Below are positions 11,200-22,269 of a DNA stretch of 64,000 nucleotides, one piece after another. A model generated the notes under the pieces. That model was not told the DNA's origin and ran no database searches. It saw only the letters and a program-made list of their open reading frames with translations. A program made the translations under genes and the position numbers. Within the stretch, counting starts at the first letter, position 1. Every line of letters begins with the position of its first letter. Source of the stretch: Pontederia crassipes (lineage: Eukaryota; Streptophyta; Magnoliopsida; Commelinales; Pontederiaceae); contig JAUKPH010000017.1 of the NCBI GenBank assembly GCA_030549335.1, forward strand, positions 13,725,501 to 13,789,500. Direction: 5' to 3'.

Positions 11200-11829
11200 C
11201 TCTAAAAAAAAGTTTCTATCCTAAGTTTGAGAGTTGTTATTGTCATGGACATTCGATCCCGACATGTTCGATCCTTAGCCTCAGGGGGATTGATTCTGCA
11301 ATGGGATCATCGTCTGAATCGCCGGCAAGAAAGGAGCCAAATGTTGTGATAGTTGTTGCCATAGCTATTGCGATAGCTGCTGCGATAGTTACTCACATCA
11401 GGTGCAACAGATGAGCTCAGAGTAGATGGGCCATTGTTCAACCATCATGTATGAACATCAAATACTTAGACTTTGAAAAAAAATATATAAATTTAATAAA
11501 AAATAATTCAAATGCAAGCTTATTTACCACTTCGTACATAATGACTCACACACTGGGTGCCTAATGTGCCTTGGGCATCTTTGTATGCCCTGCTCAAAAT
11601 TGTTGCTGGTGGAAATGACGACCTTGCGAAATTTATCCAATCGATTTTGGAGGTGTTTCGCAACCACCTCCTCAAAAGCTCTCCGGATCGTACCTAAAGT
11701 AAGATCCGGATGAAACTGATTTGCCTCATAAACAATGTTATAAAAGTTAGTAATTAATTTAAAAATAATATAAAATAAGTTATGCAACCAAAATAGAAGA
11801 TCATATCGTAAACGACCGAAAGATGTCAT
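11200..11829 (-). pseudogene. Second CACTA ORF remnant (TNPA/Transposase_24-like)
   Basis: Lies after the TNP2 remnant in the element's reading direction. A stretch IRRAFEEVVAKHLQNRLDKFRKVV resembles the conserved core of the second plant CACTA protein, and further on (about 11340-11400) a Tyr/Ser/Asn-rich stretch is the kind of low-complexity tail such proteins carry. The assignment rests on position plus weak similarity. Confidence 0.4.
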
Positions 11830-11847
11830 CCCGCAAATGGGTACTTT

Positions 11848-14605
11848 TTATCCTATACTAAGAAGCTGGCATGGGTACTTGAAGATGGATAAAGTATTTA
11901 TGTTAACTTCTCCTTCACCCCCATCATCGTTTCTTGGAACTTGCATATGTCGTGATTGTATGTGTGGCTCAAAGTATATTGAAGTAATGTTTGACACCTC
12001 ATTAATAAAATATAATTCACATGTAGAGCCTTCGATCTTCGCCTTATTCTCTGCTTTCCTTTTCAAATATAATATGCACATTTCGAAAGGATACATCCAT
12101 CGATATTGAATCAGGCCTGCAAGTTTTGTTTCATATGGAAGAGGTACAATCTAAGGGCTCTATCACATCAAATAAAGAAGGTGGAAATATCTTCTCCACC
12201 TTGCACACGATAATCACAATAGAAGACTCTAACCGAGATATCTCTTCTTCCCGAATGATGGATGTACAAAGTTATTTAAAGAACATAGATAAGTCTGCTA
12301 AAATTTTCTAGGTGGCCTTTAGCAAAAGTTCTTTAAAGGCAATTGGAAGTAGCCTTTGCATAAAAATATGACAATCATGTCCCTTCATCTCATGTATCTT
12401 CCCATTTTCTAGGTTAAAATAATGAGATATGTTTGATGCATATCCATCGGGAAATTTCAATTGCTTGATCCATTCGAAAATCACTTTTCTTTGATCATTG
12501 TCCAAGACGTAAGTAGCTTTTGGCTTTTTGCATTTACCATTTTGAAGATAAATGATATCTAGCTCCGGTCTTCTGTATATAACTTTCATATCTTTGCGTG
12601 CTTGTATGCTATCTTTTGTTCTTACTTTAACATCCATAATAGTGTTGAAGATGTTGTCAAATACATTCTTTCCCAATGCATGATGTCCAAATTATGTCGT
12701 ACTAAGTTTGAAGACCAATAAGGCAACTTCCAAAAAATACTTCTTTTATTTCAATTATGTTCACTACCAAACTCAATTTCCTTGTAAGAATCGACCTTCA
12801 ACCTGAATGAGACTTCATTAAGTTTGTATACTTGATTTAGCACTTCTTGTCCTGACAAATGACTTAGAGGCAATGTGTACTCGGTTGTATTCTTTTTAAA
12901 TTATGTCGTACTAAGTTTGAAGACCAATAAGGCAACTTCCAAAAAATACTTCTTTTATTTCAATTATGTTCACTACCAAACTCAATTTCCTTGTAAGAAT
13001 CGACCTTCAACCTGAATGAGACTTCATTAAGTTTGTATACTTGATTTAGCACTTCTTGTCCTGACAAATGACTTAGAGGCAATGTGTACTCGGTTGTATT
13101 CTTTTTAAATGAGTTTCGATCGCAACGCATCAAATTCTTCATTGGCAAAAACATCCTATGACAATCAAATCATCCAACTTTCCTACTATTTTTCAAATAA
13201 AATGATTTTGTATCATTTTCACATATGAGACAAGCAAATTTACCTTTTGTGCTCCAACCACTCAACATTCCATATGCTGAAAAATCACTTATGGTTCACA
13301 TTAGTACGGCTCTCATAATAAAATTTTGCTTCTTAGATTTATCATAAGTAACCACACCATCCTCCCACAACATGTTAAGTTCATCAATCAAAGGTCTTAA
13401 GTAAACATATAAACTTGTACTAGAAGATCGAGAACCTAGGATCATATAGGTAAACAATATGTTCTCTCGTTTCGAGGTGTGAAGTGAGAGAGAAGAGATT
13501 GGTGTTTGATCATTTTGATTTGTTGGAATTATATCGAATACAAATTTTAAAGATTTTGCTTGACTTTCTGAACCCATTTTTTTCTTCTTTTAATAAATGA
13601 TAGTTAAAATTGGGTATAGACTCTCTCTTGATTTCTAATTTAATACACAAATCCCTGATTCCATTGCTACAAAGCGCGGGCGGAGGCAAATTATAAGGTG
13701 TCACAAAAATTGACCAATATAAATAAGCAGTACCTGATGAGCCAAATGGATTGAACCCATCGGTGAAAAGTCCTAATCTAGCATTGTGTGATTCTATTGA
13801 AAAAGTCGGATGAAGTGCATCAAATCGCTTCCATGCCTCAGCATCTGAAGGATGTATAATGAAATTTTGATCATCATGTGCTCCTTCTTTGTGCCACCTC
13901 ATAAATGATGCATTTTTCTCAACAATCGTTGCAGTCTTGTAACTATGGGAAAGTATCTAACCACTACATTTGCCACATTTTTTTGAACTTTGAGAATTGT
14001 TTCTCGATTTATATCTAGGCTCGCCACAAATAGAACAATCGATAAGCCAGTTATTTTCCTTGTAATACAATATACAATGATTGCAACATGCATCAATCTT
14101 AAGATATTCCAACCTTAAATCTCCCATCATTCTTTTGCACTTGTAAAAATTTTTTCGCTAACTTCTCTGAAGCTGGAAGTATACTCTTAATAATGAAAAT
14201 CATCCGGTCAAAATAACTTTCCGCTCATATTAAATTTTGATTTCAAGTTCGTTAGTTGTGCATTAGTAAGAAACCATTGTAATATAAATTCTTCTACATA
14301 TCATATCTTACTTTCCATTGATAACATATACATTTCCGACATGAACATAAGATTTCGTCATGTGAAGAAGCAACACCTTCATTTTCATATGCAACATTAA
14401 TAAATTCATCAACGTCATCCTTATATTCTTCTCTTATAACACCACATTTATCCTTCCAACGACAAACCCAATTACGATCTTGCTTAGTCATTTCTATAAT
14501 AAATAACATTATGCCATATGTCAATAACTTCTTGTGCTTGAAACATGTGATTTTGGAGTTATGAACCAAAATCACATGTTTGAGGTACAAGATCTTCATA
14601 TTCAT
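11848..14605 (-). pseudogene. TNP2-type CACTA transposase remnant
   Basis: Transposase pieces appear in the right order on the minus strand. 14294-14605: Transpos_assoc-like (DRNWVCRWKD, DEFINVAYEN, CSCRKCIC). 13899-14096 and 13510-13902: TNP2 core (RYFPIVTRLQRLLRK, then MRWHKEGAHDD, DAEAWKRFDALHPTF, LGLFTDGFNPFGSSG, FVTPYNLPP). 13296-13577: VYLRPLIDELNMLWEDGVVTYD. 12960-13154: LSGQEVLNQV. 12308-12676 and 11848-12096: DUF4218-like (LKFPDGYASNISH, MKGHDCHIFMQRLLP, MYPFEMCILYLKRKAENKAKIEGS). Pieces lie in different frames with stops between them, and one is tandemly duplicated, so no protein can be made. Confidence 0.8.
12692..13109. repeat. 209-bp tandem duplication inside the transposase remnant
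   Basis: Bases 12692-12900 recur at 12901-13109 with no difference I could see. Both begin TTATGTCGTACTAAG and end CTTTTTAAA. It duplicates the LSGQEVLNQV part of TNP2. Either a very recent event or an assembly artefact. Confidence 0.9.
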
Positions 14606-14639
14606 AATAGACCTATGTTAATAAACATGTGATTTTGGT

Positions 14640-14800
14640 CCAATGCGTGATGAACTCAGGCCGGGTCTAAGGTAGCTCGGACCAGGTTCCAAAATGTCGA
14701 GAGGTTTCAGGCTGATGCTTTCGCTAACCCGAACGATGACTCAGGCCGAGTTCCACAGATGCAGGTCGAGTTCATGATGAACCTGGTCCGGGTTATGCCT
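14640..14800 (-). repeat. Palindrome-rich LTR-like fragment inside the CACTA element
   Basis: On the minus strand this fragment shares wording and layout with the Tekay LTR at about 34080-34365: GGCCTGAGT, GTTAGCGAA, CTCTCGACATTTT, and imperfect palindromes such as AACCTGGTCCGGGTT. It may be a relic of a related LTR captured by or inserted into the CACTA element. Confidence 0.5.
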
Positions 14801-15299
14801 ATACAGAAAGAAAATGAAACTTTACTTCTACATTGATTTAACAGTCATATTACAAGTCGTAATTAAACTATTCAGAACACAAAAACAACATACCAAACAT
14901 ACATAACAAGAAAATGGATGCAAAACATGTGTTCAATCAGGGTCAAGTTCATTCATCTAAATCATAATATGTTCAGGATAGTATGAATGTGGACAGATAA
15001 GATTCGTTCCTTATCAAATTAATTCTAATGAATGATTATTCAAAGGATTCCGTTCACCCACCTCTTTTCATGATCTTCCTACCTCAGTCGTTCGTGCACC
15101 CCTTCTTATCTCGGTCATTCTTCCCCTGCACTCCTGCCAACAAAACAATGATGAGTGCCAAATGGTTAGTGAGAAAGGAGTAAGGAAAATCACGGTCGAC
15201 CTTTATCATGAACTCAAATTCAGATTGATAGGTATACAAGTTCTCTTGATGTAATTGCCAACTAGAAGAAAAAAGTTCATAGATTCAGACATACCGTGA

Positions 15300-15662
15300 G
15301 GGCTCCTTTGCGGTGAGGCCTTGGTCAGAGCACTGGCTGACGGTCGGAGCAGTGGGGGGCTAGAGCAAGCTAGAGCGGCGGTCAGAGAAGTCAGAGCAGT
15401 GGGAGATTGGACAAGTAGGGCAGCGGTCAGAGCAGTCGGAGCAGTGGGGGACTACGGCAGTAGGGTGAAGCAAATGCGTCGGGCATCGGAGAAGCAAATA
15501 GGCAGAGCAAATGCGTTGGGGTCGGTCAGCGGTGCAGCAAATGCATCGGGGTCAGTTAGCAGAGCAAGTGCATTGGGCATCGGAGAAGCAGGGCATCAAA
15601 CGTCAAGCGTCGAGCATCGGAGCAGTAGGCTCGGGCGTCGGGTCAAAATCGATGGAGCGTAG
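15300..15662. repeat. GC-rich low-complexity repeat block in the CACTA element
   Basis: Composed of diverged direct repeats. A unit of about 45 bp containing GCGGTCAGAGCAGTCGGAGC recurs, followed by a second unit around GCAAATGCATCGGGGTCAG. The open frame across it (15321-15662) is a consequence of the repetition and resembles no known protein. It lies where the promoter or leader of the minus-strand transposase would be. Confidence 0.55.
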
Positions 15663-16380
15663 GGCGGAAGAAAAATAGTAAAAACTCAGAAGAGGAGTTA
15701 GGGATTTAACTTAAGTATTTAGCGCCTCCGACATATGCGATGCTAAAGAGGCACCACATATTCCACGCTTGTGATGCTATTCCATGGCTATAGTGACGCC
15801 ATTTCGAATTTTTCCCTAATTTAAATTTAACTTTATATTATATTATAAGTTTATATATCATAAGTTTTATATTATATTGCAATTTTATATATTATATGTT
15901 TGTATTCAAATAGGCTTATATTAATATGTTGAGTTCATCAATCATAGGTCTTATGTATATGTATTATAAGTCTACATGTATATGCATATGTGTGTATTAT
16001 ATGTCTATGTGCGAGATTAATTGACAATAATGTGTATAAATATGTATTATAAGTATATATGTGTATGTATGTGTCTATATGTGCGAGATTAACTAACAAT
16101 AATATGTATTCGTATTATAAGTATATATGTGTATGTATATATTTATATGTGCCTGATTAAGTGAGAATAATAAAAAGTAAGCTAAAACAATAGCGATTCA
16201 TTATTGCGGCGCTATAGCGACACTAATGAGTCGCTAAACTAAACTCGTGACCATCTAGCATCGAAGTGGCGTCACAAGTAGTGCATGGGTAGCGTCGACT
16301 ATTACTGCGGCGCTAGTGTGGTGCGAATTCAACGCTATTGTGTCTCTACTGTGGCGCTAAATATGAGATATTTTGTAATA

Positions 16381-16850
16381 AATCATGTCAATTAATTCAA
16401 CCATCATAATTCTATAATTAAGAATATAAAAATAATATATTTATAATTAACATATGATATATATTGCATGCATAAGTAACATATATAATATAAGTACCAA
16501 ATATATATTTAGGAATACATATATAAGTAAGATACATATGATGTAGGAATACATATGTTGAAGGTACACATATAATATTTAATTTATTTATTCATTAAAG
16601 TATAGTATAGATAATATATATAGTAACATATATGGGGTTATACAAATTAGCATCAAAATAGCACCAATATATATTTAATCTATTTTAAAAATAAATTTTT
16701 TCTCAGTCTAATTTGCTTACAAATAAATGTGTGTATACTATAATGGGATGAGTATGAAAGGTGAAGTCCAAATATATGCACTGTAGTCAATTTAATATTT
16801 AATATGCTCCCATCTCATTTGAATTAAGGAATGGATGTAAATGTTATGCA
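16381..16850. other. AT-rich spacer
   Basis: Strongly AT-rich DNA with many TATATA and ATATGT stretches. No reading frame, RNA gene or element end is recognisable. Confidence 0.5.
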
Positions 16851-19410
16851 TAATTCCTAAACTTTTTGAAGAACAAAAAATCATCTCATTTAGATAACTA
16901 TACAAAACTTTATATACAAAAGAGTGCAACTCTATCAAGCTAAAAATTATAGCAGTTGCTTTTTATCAAACTCAACTTCAAGGAGATATTTGAAGACTTT
17001 TTCATCTAATCTAGTTTGAGTTATGAATAGATGAAGTATAAACAAGCATTTGATGTAAAAAAAATCGTGTAATTTGGACTTCTTTGTAGAAAGTTATAAC
17101 AAAATTATATATGAAGTTTATTAGTAAACTAAAGTTCAACAAGTTATTTGAAGACCTTTCCTTCATATCTAGGTCAAGTTTGAATGATGTATAGATAATT
17201 TTGTTAGATTTTTATAAAAAAATCAAGTCATTTAGAGATTTGTGCAAAAGATTGTGACCAAAATAGTACAAGCATATCAAGTAAAACAAAATACAATGAG
17301 AAGGTTTTTTTAACAAGTAAATTTCAACAATGAACTTAGGGGGTATTCGTAATATAGCCACCCAACTTCAGTTTGTAACACTATGATATCATTTTAGCCA
17401 TAGTCATCACAAACGATTATTGTTCATTTACCATTGGACCATTGGCTGGATGCTAATGTGGCATTAGCACATGACACCACGTCAATATTTTCTCTCTTCT
17501 CCACATCGAATTATTAACAAATAAAAAAAGTCATACCATTTTTCTCTCGCCTCCCCTCGAACTTAATTTTGAATCAATGTGCTCATTCAACTTTTCAAAC
17601 TTTTTAGATATTGTCATTCAACTTTTCAAAATTTCAATCACAATCATCATAAAAAACTTAAAATAATAATAAATAAAAAATAATAAAAATAAAAAATTTT
17701 GGAATAATAAAAAATATTATTATTGTAACATATGATATTGTGCTTATTAGATATTTAATAAAAAATATAATATATTAATAATGTATTATTAAATATTTAA
17801 ATATGTAAAAAATAAAAAACCTTCGTGCAACATCTTGCTAGATGGATCAGTGCTCGTTGAATTCGTGTCGAGCTGTGCCTAACACCCCCTTGGATAGCCT
17901 AGTATGATCTGACCCAAGCCCGACGAAATCCCATGCAGAACTGGACGGCTTACACAAAAGGCCTCCTCTAGGGGTAACGTTCCTCACGTCCTCTAATATG
18001 TCCGTAAGAGATTACTACCTTCTTATATAGTTGCTACATCTTTTTATTTATTAATTTATTTATTTATTAGAAAAAATGCAGCAATCCTATAAAGAGATTG
18101 TCATCTTTTGCAACATCAAAGAAGGTGATGATGAATGGTAGTCCAAGAGGACTTCCATGTGGGCCATCCGGCTCAGCACCTGATTTCCTCGGGGCCAAGC
18201 CAAACCATAATAGGCTGCCTAGCGGGGTGCTAACCACGGGCCGATACGAACTCGACGGACACGAGTTATCAAACTAGATGTCGCAGAGAGTTTTCTATTT
18301 TATACATATTAAAGTCTTTAATAAAACATTATAACTATATTATATATAAAAATATTTTTATTATATATCTAATAATCATAATAACATATATTATAACCTT
18401 TTTTATTAGTCCAAATTTTAGGGCAAAAAAATAATATTCTAATTTCTTATTTTTTACTTTCACAATTTAATAATTATTAATTATTATAATATTATATATG
18501 TAATACACATAAAAAGTTGGTTAGTTCGACCTGAGTGGGTCATGCCCGAACCGTGGCGGGTTCGATTCAAGTGCTTTCAGTTTTTTATTTATTATTATTA
18601 CATTTATTATTTTAAGTTTTTTATGATTACTTTGATCAAAATTTTGAAAAGTTAAATGACAAAGTTAAGTTTGAGTAGAGGAGAGAGAAAATACTGATGT
18701 GGTTTTTTTATTTTTAAAAAATCTGGCATGGAGGAGAAAGAAAATACTGGAATGGTGCTACATAAGTATTCACACCAATGATCCACGAGTAAACAGGCAA
18801 TAACCAATCGTAATGAACGCTAAAATGTTTCTAAAGTTCGATAATGGTGGTATTGCAAGTGAAGTTGGGTGACCATATTAGGAATATCTTCTAAGTTGAA
18901 TAATCATTGTTGAAATTTGCTCCTTCTTTTCAAACAGCTATGTACAGTTATATGAAAGTTTGAAGACTATATAAAAAAAGCTTTTAAAGGGTTAAAACTA
19001 AGCAAAAATTTAAAGGAAATACCAGGTATGAAGGGAGATCAATTCAAAGCATTTGAACAAAATTGTTGAATCTTTCTTTCTTTTTTTTCTGTGTGAGCTT
19101 AGATTATATTAGATAGATCAAAAGTTATTCTTTGCGTAAGCTTGTAAGCTCATTTGTATAAAAGGTTTCCACCTTATTTCTTGAGCTAGAAAAAATGGTG
19201 TATATTATAATTTGAAAAAGAGATTTACCTACTTCTTGAAATGGAGAAGACAAATTTGATGCATAATAAATTTTCGGCGATTCAACTCATGAGAAGTCAA
19301 AGAACGAGCTACATCAAATTGTCACCAAACTTCGTCAACAAATAACATATTTGCATCCTTCTCTCTTTTCCTCCCTGCCTTGTCATGAATTAGTTTTCAT
19401 TAATTACTTC
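16850..19410 (+). mobile_element. Old Sirevirus-type LTR, interrupted by a fold-back element
   Basis: The 3' part (about 18920-19410) resembles the Sirevirus-type LTR at 50684-51878 in order and wording: a TATA-like ACTATATAAAAAAAG, TTGTTGAAT followed by a T-rich tract, then TGTGAGCTTAGAT, GAGCTAGAAAAA and a pyrimidine-rich TTCTCTCTTTTCCTCCCT stretch. The 5' part (about 16850-17318) has the same drawn-out AT-rich style. The two parts are separated by the fold-back element at 17319-18919. Borders are approximate and no target duplication was found. Confidence 0.4.
17319..18919. mobile_element. Fold-back DNA element with long inverted arms (copy 1)
   Basis: The left end (AAATTTCAACAATGA, then about 12 bases later GTATTCGTAATATAG and CACCCAACTTCA) matches the reverse complement of the right end (AAATTTCAACAATGA, GATATTCCTAATATG, CACCCAACTTCA). 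Arm similarity can be followed for about 300-350 bases, into a shared TATTTTCTCTCTTCTCC stretch. The centre (about 17820-18300) is GC-richer and of unknown origin. Long arms without a transposase fit a MULE-type or fold-back non-autonomous element; no target duplication was established. Confidence 0.55.
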
Positions 19411-19550
19411 CACACTTAAACAACTGAATTTGTATTTATGGTAAAAGTTTTTATACACCAATTAATGAAAACAACTTTAAATGTGGGACTCATATGGAGT
19501 ATGTCTATCTCCACCCTGCATGTCAAAAATTTATTATGCATGATAATTAA

Positions 19551-19554
<4 letters not shown>

Positions 19555-19603
<49 letters not shown>
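19555..19603. repeat. (AT)24 microsatellite
   Basis: A pure AT dinucleotide run of about 49 bases. Open frames through it (poly Ile-Tyr) are artefacts. Confidence 0.95.
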
Positions 19604-19605
<2 letters not shown>

Positions 19606-22269
19606 CTAGCATGCATAGAATTTTTGTTGTATGCACAATCATTATTACATCATATGAGAATCATAACACTTTAAAAGTGGGAATCATATACTAGCAATGT
19701 TTTGAAATTTTGGCCGAAGATCGAATTTCCCAAAGAATTAAGTCATGGTTCGATTGGTTCAACCAAACTTAATATTATTTTTAGAATAAATATAATGGTA
19801 TCATAAATTTGCATATACACTATGAATTAACATGTAAAATTACACAAATAAATAATTCTAGTGTGTTAATCAATATTTAAAATTTAACGTTAATCAAATA
19901 TTTTTGTTTTTAATAGAGAATATATAATAATTTTAAATTTATTATTTCATTATTTAAAATTATGAATATGGTTTTTATTCCATTTTTCTCTATTTTTCTC
20001 CATGTATTCAAATTAGCTTTTCTTATTATTGATTTCTTTTTTTATTCACCCTTCATAATATACTTATTTCCCATTTTGCACAACTTTCCATTTTTTTCAT
20101 CTTCCTTCTTAATAATATTTTCTTATCCTTAATTATAGATTCTTATTTTTTTATATTTTTTCACTAAAAAAGAGTTTTTTTTTCATTCAATCTGGTTTGA
20201 CTCGATTCTACCTGCCATCTTTAAATTTGATATTTAAGATAACATGGATGGATTGTCTGTTCATGGAAGACTGTAAACATCCTAAATAAGCCAAAATTCA
20301 TAAGTGTATCATGGGTATCTAACACTATGCCCTTATGTTAATCCATATTATGGGGGAGGAGGAGGAGGGGGAGGAGGAGGAGGAAGAAGAAGAAGAAGAA
20401 GCATCTAATGTCAATTAAGAGGTATGTAAAAGAGATCCAAGTTCCTTTCTTCACTTTCAGTGACTTTGCATATTGGATTGGGGGCCATGAAAACACTTTG
20501 AATGTAAATAAGTCATAGTTCATAAGTGTATCATGGGTGTCTAAATGTAAACCCTTATGTTAATCCATATTAAGTATGAATTTTCTGAGAAGAAGAAGAA
20601 GAAGAATGTAAAGTCAATTAAGAGGTATGTAAAAGAGAATGCAAGCTCCTTTCTTCCCTTTCAATGACTTCACATATTGGATTGGGGGCGATGAGAACAC
20701 TTATATATATATTCTCATGAGGAATTGATTGAGGATGCATGTAACTAGGGATGTATGGTGTTTGGATCAATTTAATTATTGATGCTTAGCGGATGAACCC
20801 TAGAAGTCATGATTTTAATTATTGCACGATACATTGTAGTCTACATTGATGTATAAAAACTCCTTTGAAATATGGGCAGAGATACTTCAAATTGCAAGAG
20901 AAATCAAATCTTGTGCTCGCTCTTGGCTAATGTAAGGAATTATACGGAATTACGATCATGAGCGAGCAGATATCGAACTCTAGCTAATGTAAGTAGTCGT
21001 TCACTGATGTGGACCGTTCACAAGCGCCACCCCTCTGTCATATGGCTGTGAGTGAACAAAAATTTCTCCGAAAAAACAATCGCCATAATAAGAATTTCAC
21101 AATCTAGTAATCGTATCATGGCCTTGAGTTAAAAGAACTAAAAAAAAGGAGAGATTTTAAGCTTTTTCTCACTATTGTGAAAGCTACTTTCATAGTAGTG
21201 AATCGAGTACAATCATGGATGTGACGTGTGGTTCACAGTTGTGAACGATCATCGGTTAATATTATGAAGTCTAAATGATTTATTATGGCATTTAAAAGCA
21301 GTGTAGACCAATATCATGCAGATAAATATTTTTATTGATATTCGATGTTTTGGATTATGTATGGTAGAGTTTTCAATGATGTTTTAACAAATACTTATAC
21401 TTTGGAATATTATGAAAAATCATAAATAAATTTAAAAGCAAAAGGATGTGATGTTATGATTATTGTATTGGAAACAAAGAAAGTAATAATTTAATGCTAA
21501 ATTATTTTGGCATATCATCAATTGGTAGGAAGGAATTGTCTTTATACCTATAATGGTATGTGTGCTTATACTGAAGTAATTGTCCTTACATTTGTAATGA
21601 CAACTCGAGTGTAAGATAAACACATGCGACCTAGCTAGTCATGTATCATGATTCTTTTAACTAATTATAAATTTAAAGACATCATATGATAAGTCAAAGA
21701 ATATAAAGTCTAAAGTGACCTTTAATTGACCATATAATATTGAAAGCTAAAAAGGACATGTAGATAATAATGGTTCCAAAAGTTATAAAAATATTTCTAT
21801 TTTATTTCTATAATCAAGAAAATAGAGAACGTAATTGAATATAAAACACTCCATAAATAGTACATTTAGTACCATTGATGTTGTACAAGTTTTTGTTTTG
21901 GTAGCCAACTTTTGGTATCTGGGAAGCGGTGTCATCGACGGCCCAACTTGTGCGGTGCTACTGAGCATTGTCCACAAGTTTAAGTTCAGTCCAACTAATT
22001 TATTAGGTCATATCGTGTCACGTTCTTGGCTGTGGCAAGTGGCGAGGCTCTCAATAGGAATTTTTTGCATTCACAAGGAATCAAAGTTGAGACTTTGTCT
22101 AAGCAAGAAGGAACCACTCCACCCCCACCCCTGTTAGTGATGTGTTGTACAAGTTTATATTGTATATATTATATTGTATGATGTGACATGTATAGATTCA
22201 TGGTATTCATAAAGTTTTTATTTTATTATTATGACCATTATTTCATTTCTCATATTATAGGTCATGACA
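19604..22269. other. Intergenic spacer with simple and tandem repeats
   Basis: No gene is supported here. The stretch holds the tandem duplication at 20299-20702, a near-perfect palindrome GTTCACAGTTGTGAAC near 21231, and a region at about 21880-22155 bounded by direct copies of TGTTGTACAAGTTT. An open frame inside that bounded region (21835-22137) shows no recognisable domain. Confidence 0.4.
20299..20702. repeat. Diverged tandem duplication (~222 bp) with purine microsatellites
   Basis: Two direct copies start CATAAGTGTATCATGGGT at 20299 and 20521 and share AGTCAATTAAGAGGTATGT-like and TATTGGATTGGGGGC wording. At equivalent positions copy 1 has a long (GGA)n(GAA)n tract (20351-20401), while copy 2 has only about five GAA units (around 20590). 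This shows microsatellite length change after duplication. Confidence 0.75.

Larger units (their letters stand above)
10385..16380 (-). mobile_element. Decayed CACTA (En/Spm) DNA transposon, about 6 kb
   Basis: The left end reads CAATACAAGAAA, one base from the canonical CACTACAAGAAA terminus. The right end (near 16368-16380) is a weak inverted counterpart, TTTTGTAATA. Both ends carry many copies of a subterminal motif around GCGACGCTAA or TAGCGTCGA (about 10395-10990 and 15715-16370), the usual binding-site arrangement of CACTA elements. The interior holds remnants of the TNP2 transposase and a second ORF, all on the minus strand and broken by stops and frame changes. I could not confirm a 3-bp target duplication. 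Two perfect-looking tandem duplications, a palindrome-rich fragment and a GC-rich repeat block lie inside. Confidence 0.7.

Noticed and set aside
15321-15662. A 113-residue Ala/Arg/Ser-rich open frame
   Set aside because: Encoded by diverged GC-rich tandem repeats in the CACTA element; repetition explains the absence of stops.
19416-19674. Open frames with poly Ile-Tyr stretches
   Set aside because: These are reads through a TA microsatellite. The same applies at 28817-29099 and 43320-43628.
21231-21246. Perfect palindrome GTTCACAGTTGTGAAC
   Set aside because: A single 16-base palindrome in AT-rich spacer with no gene nearby; expected by chance often enough not to be a finding.
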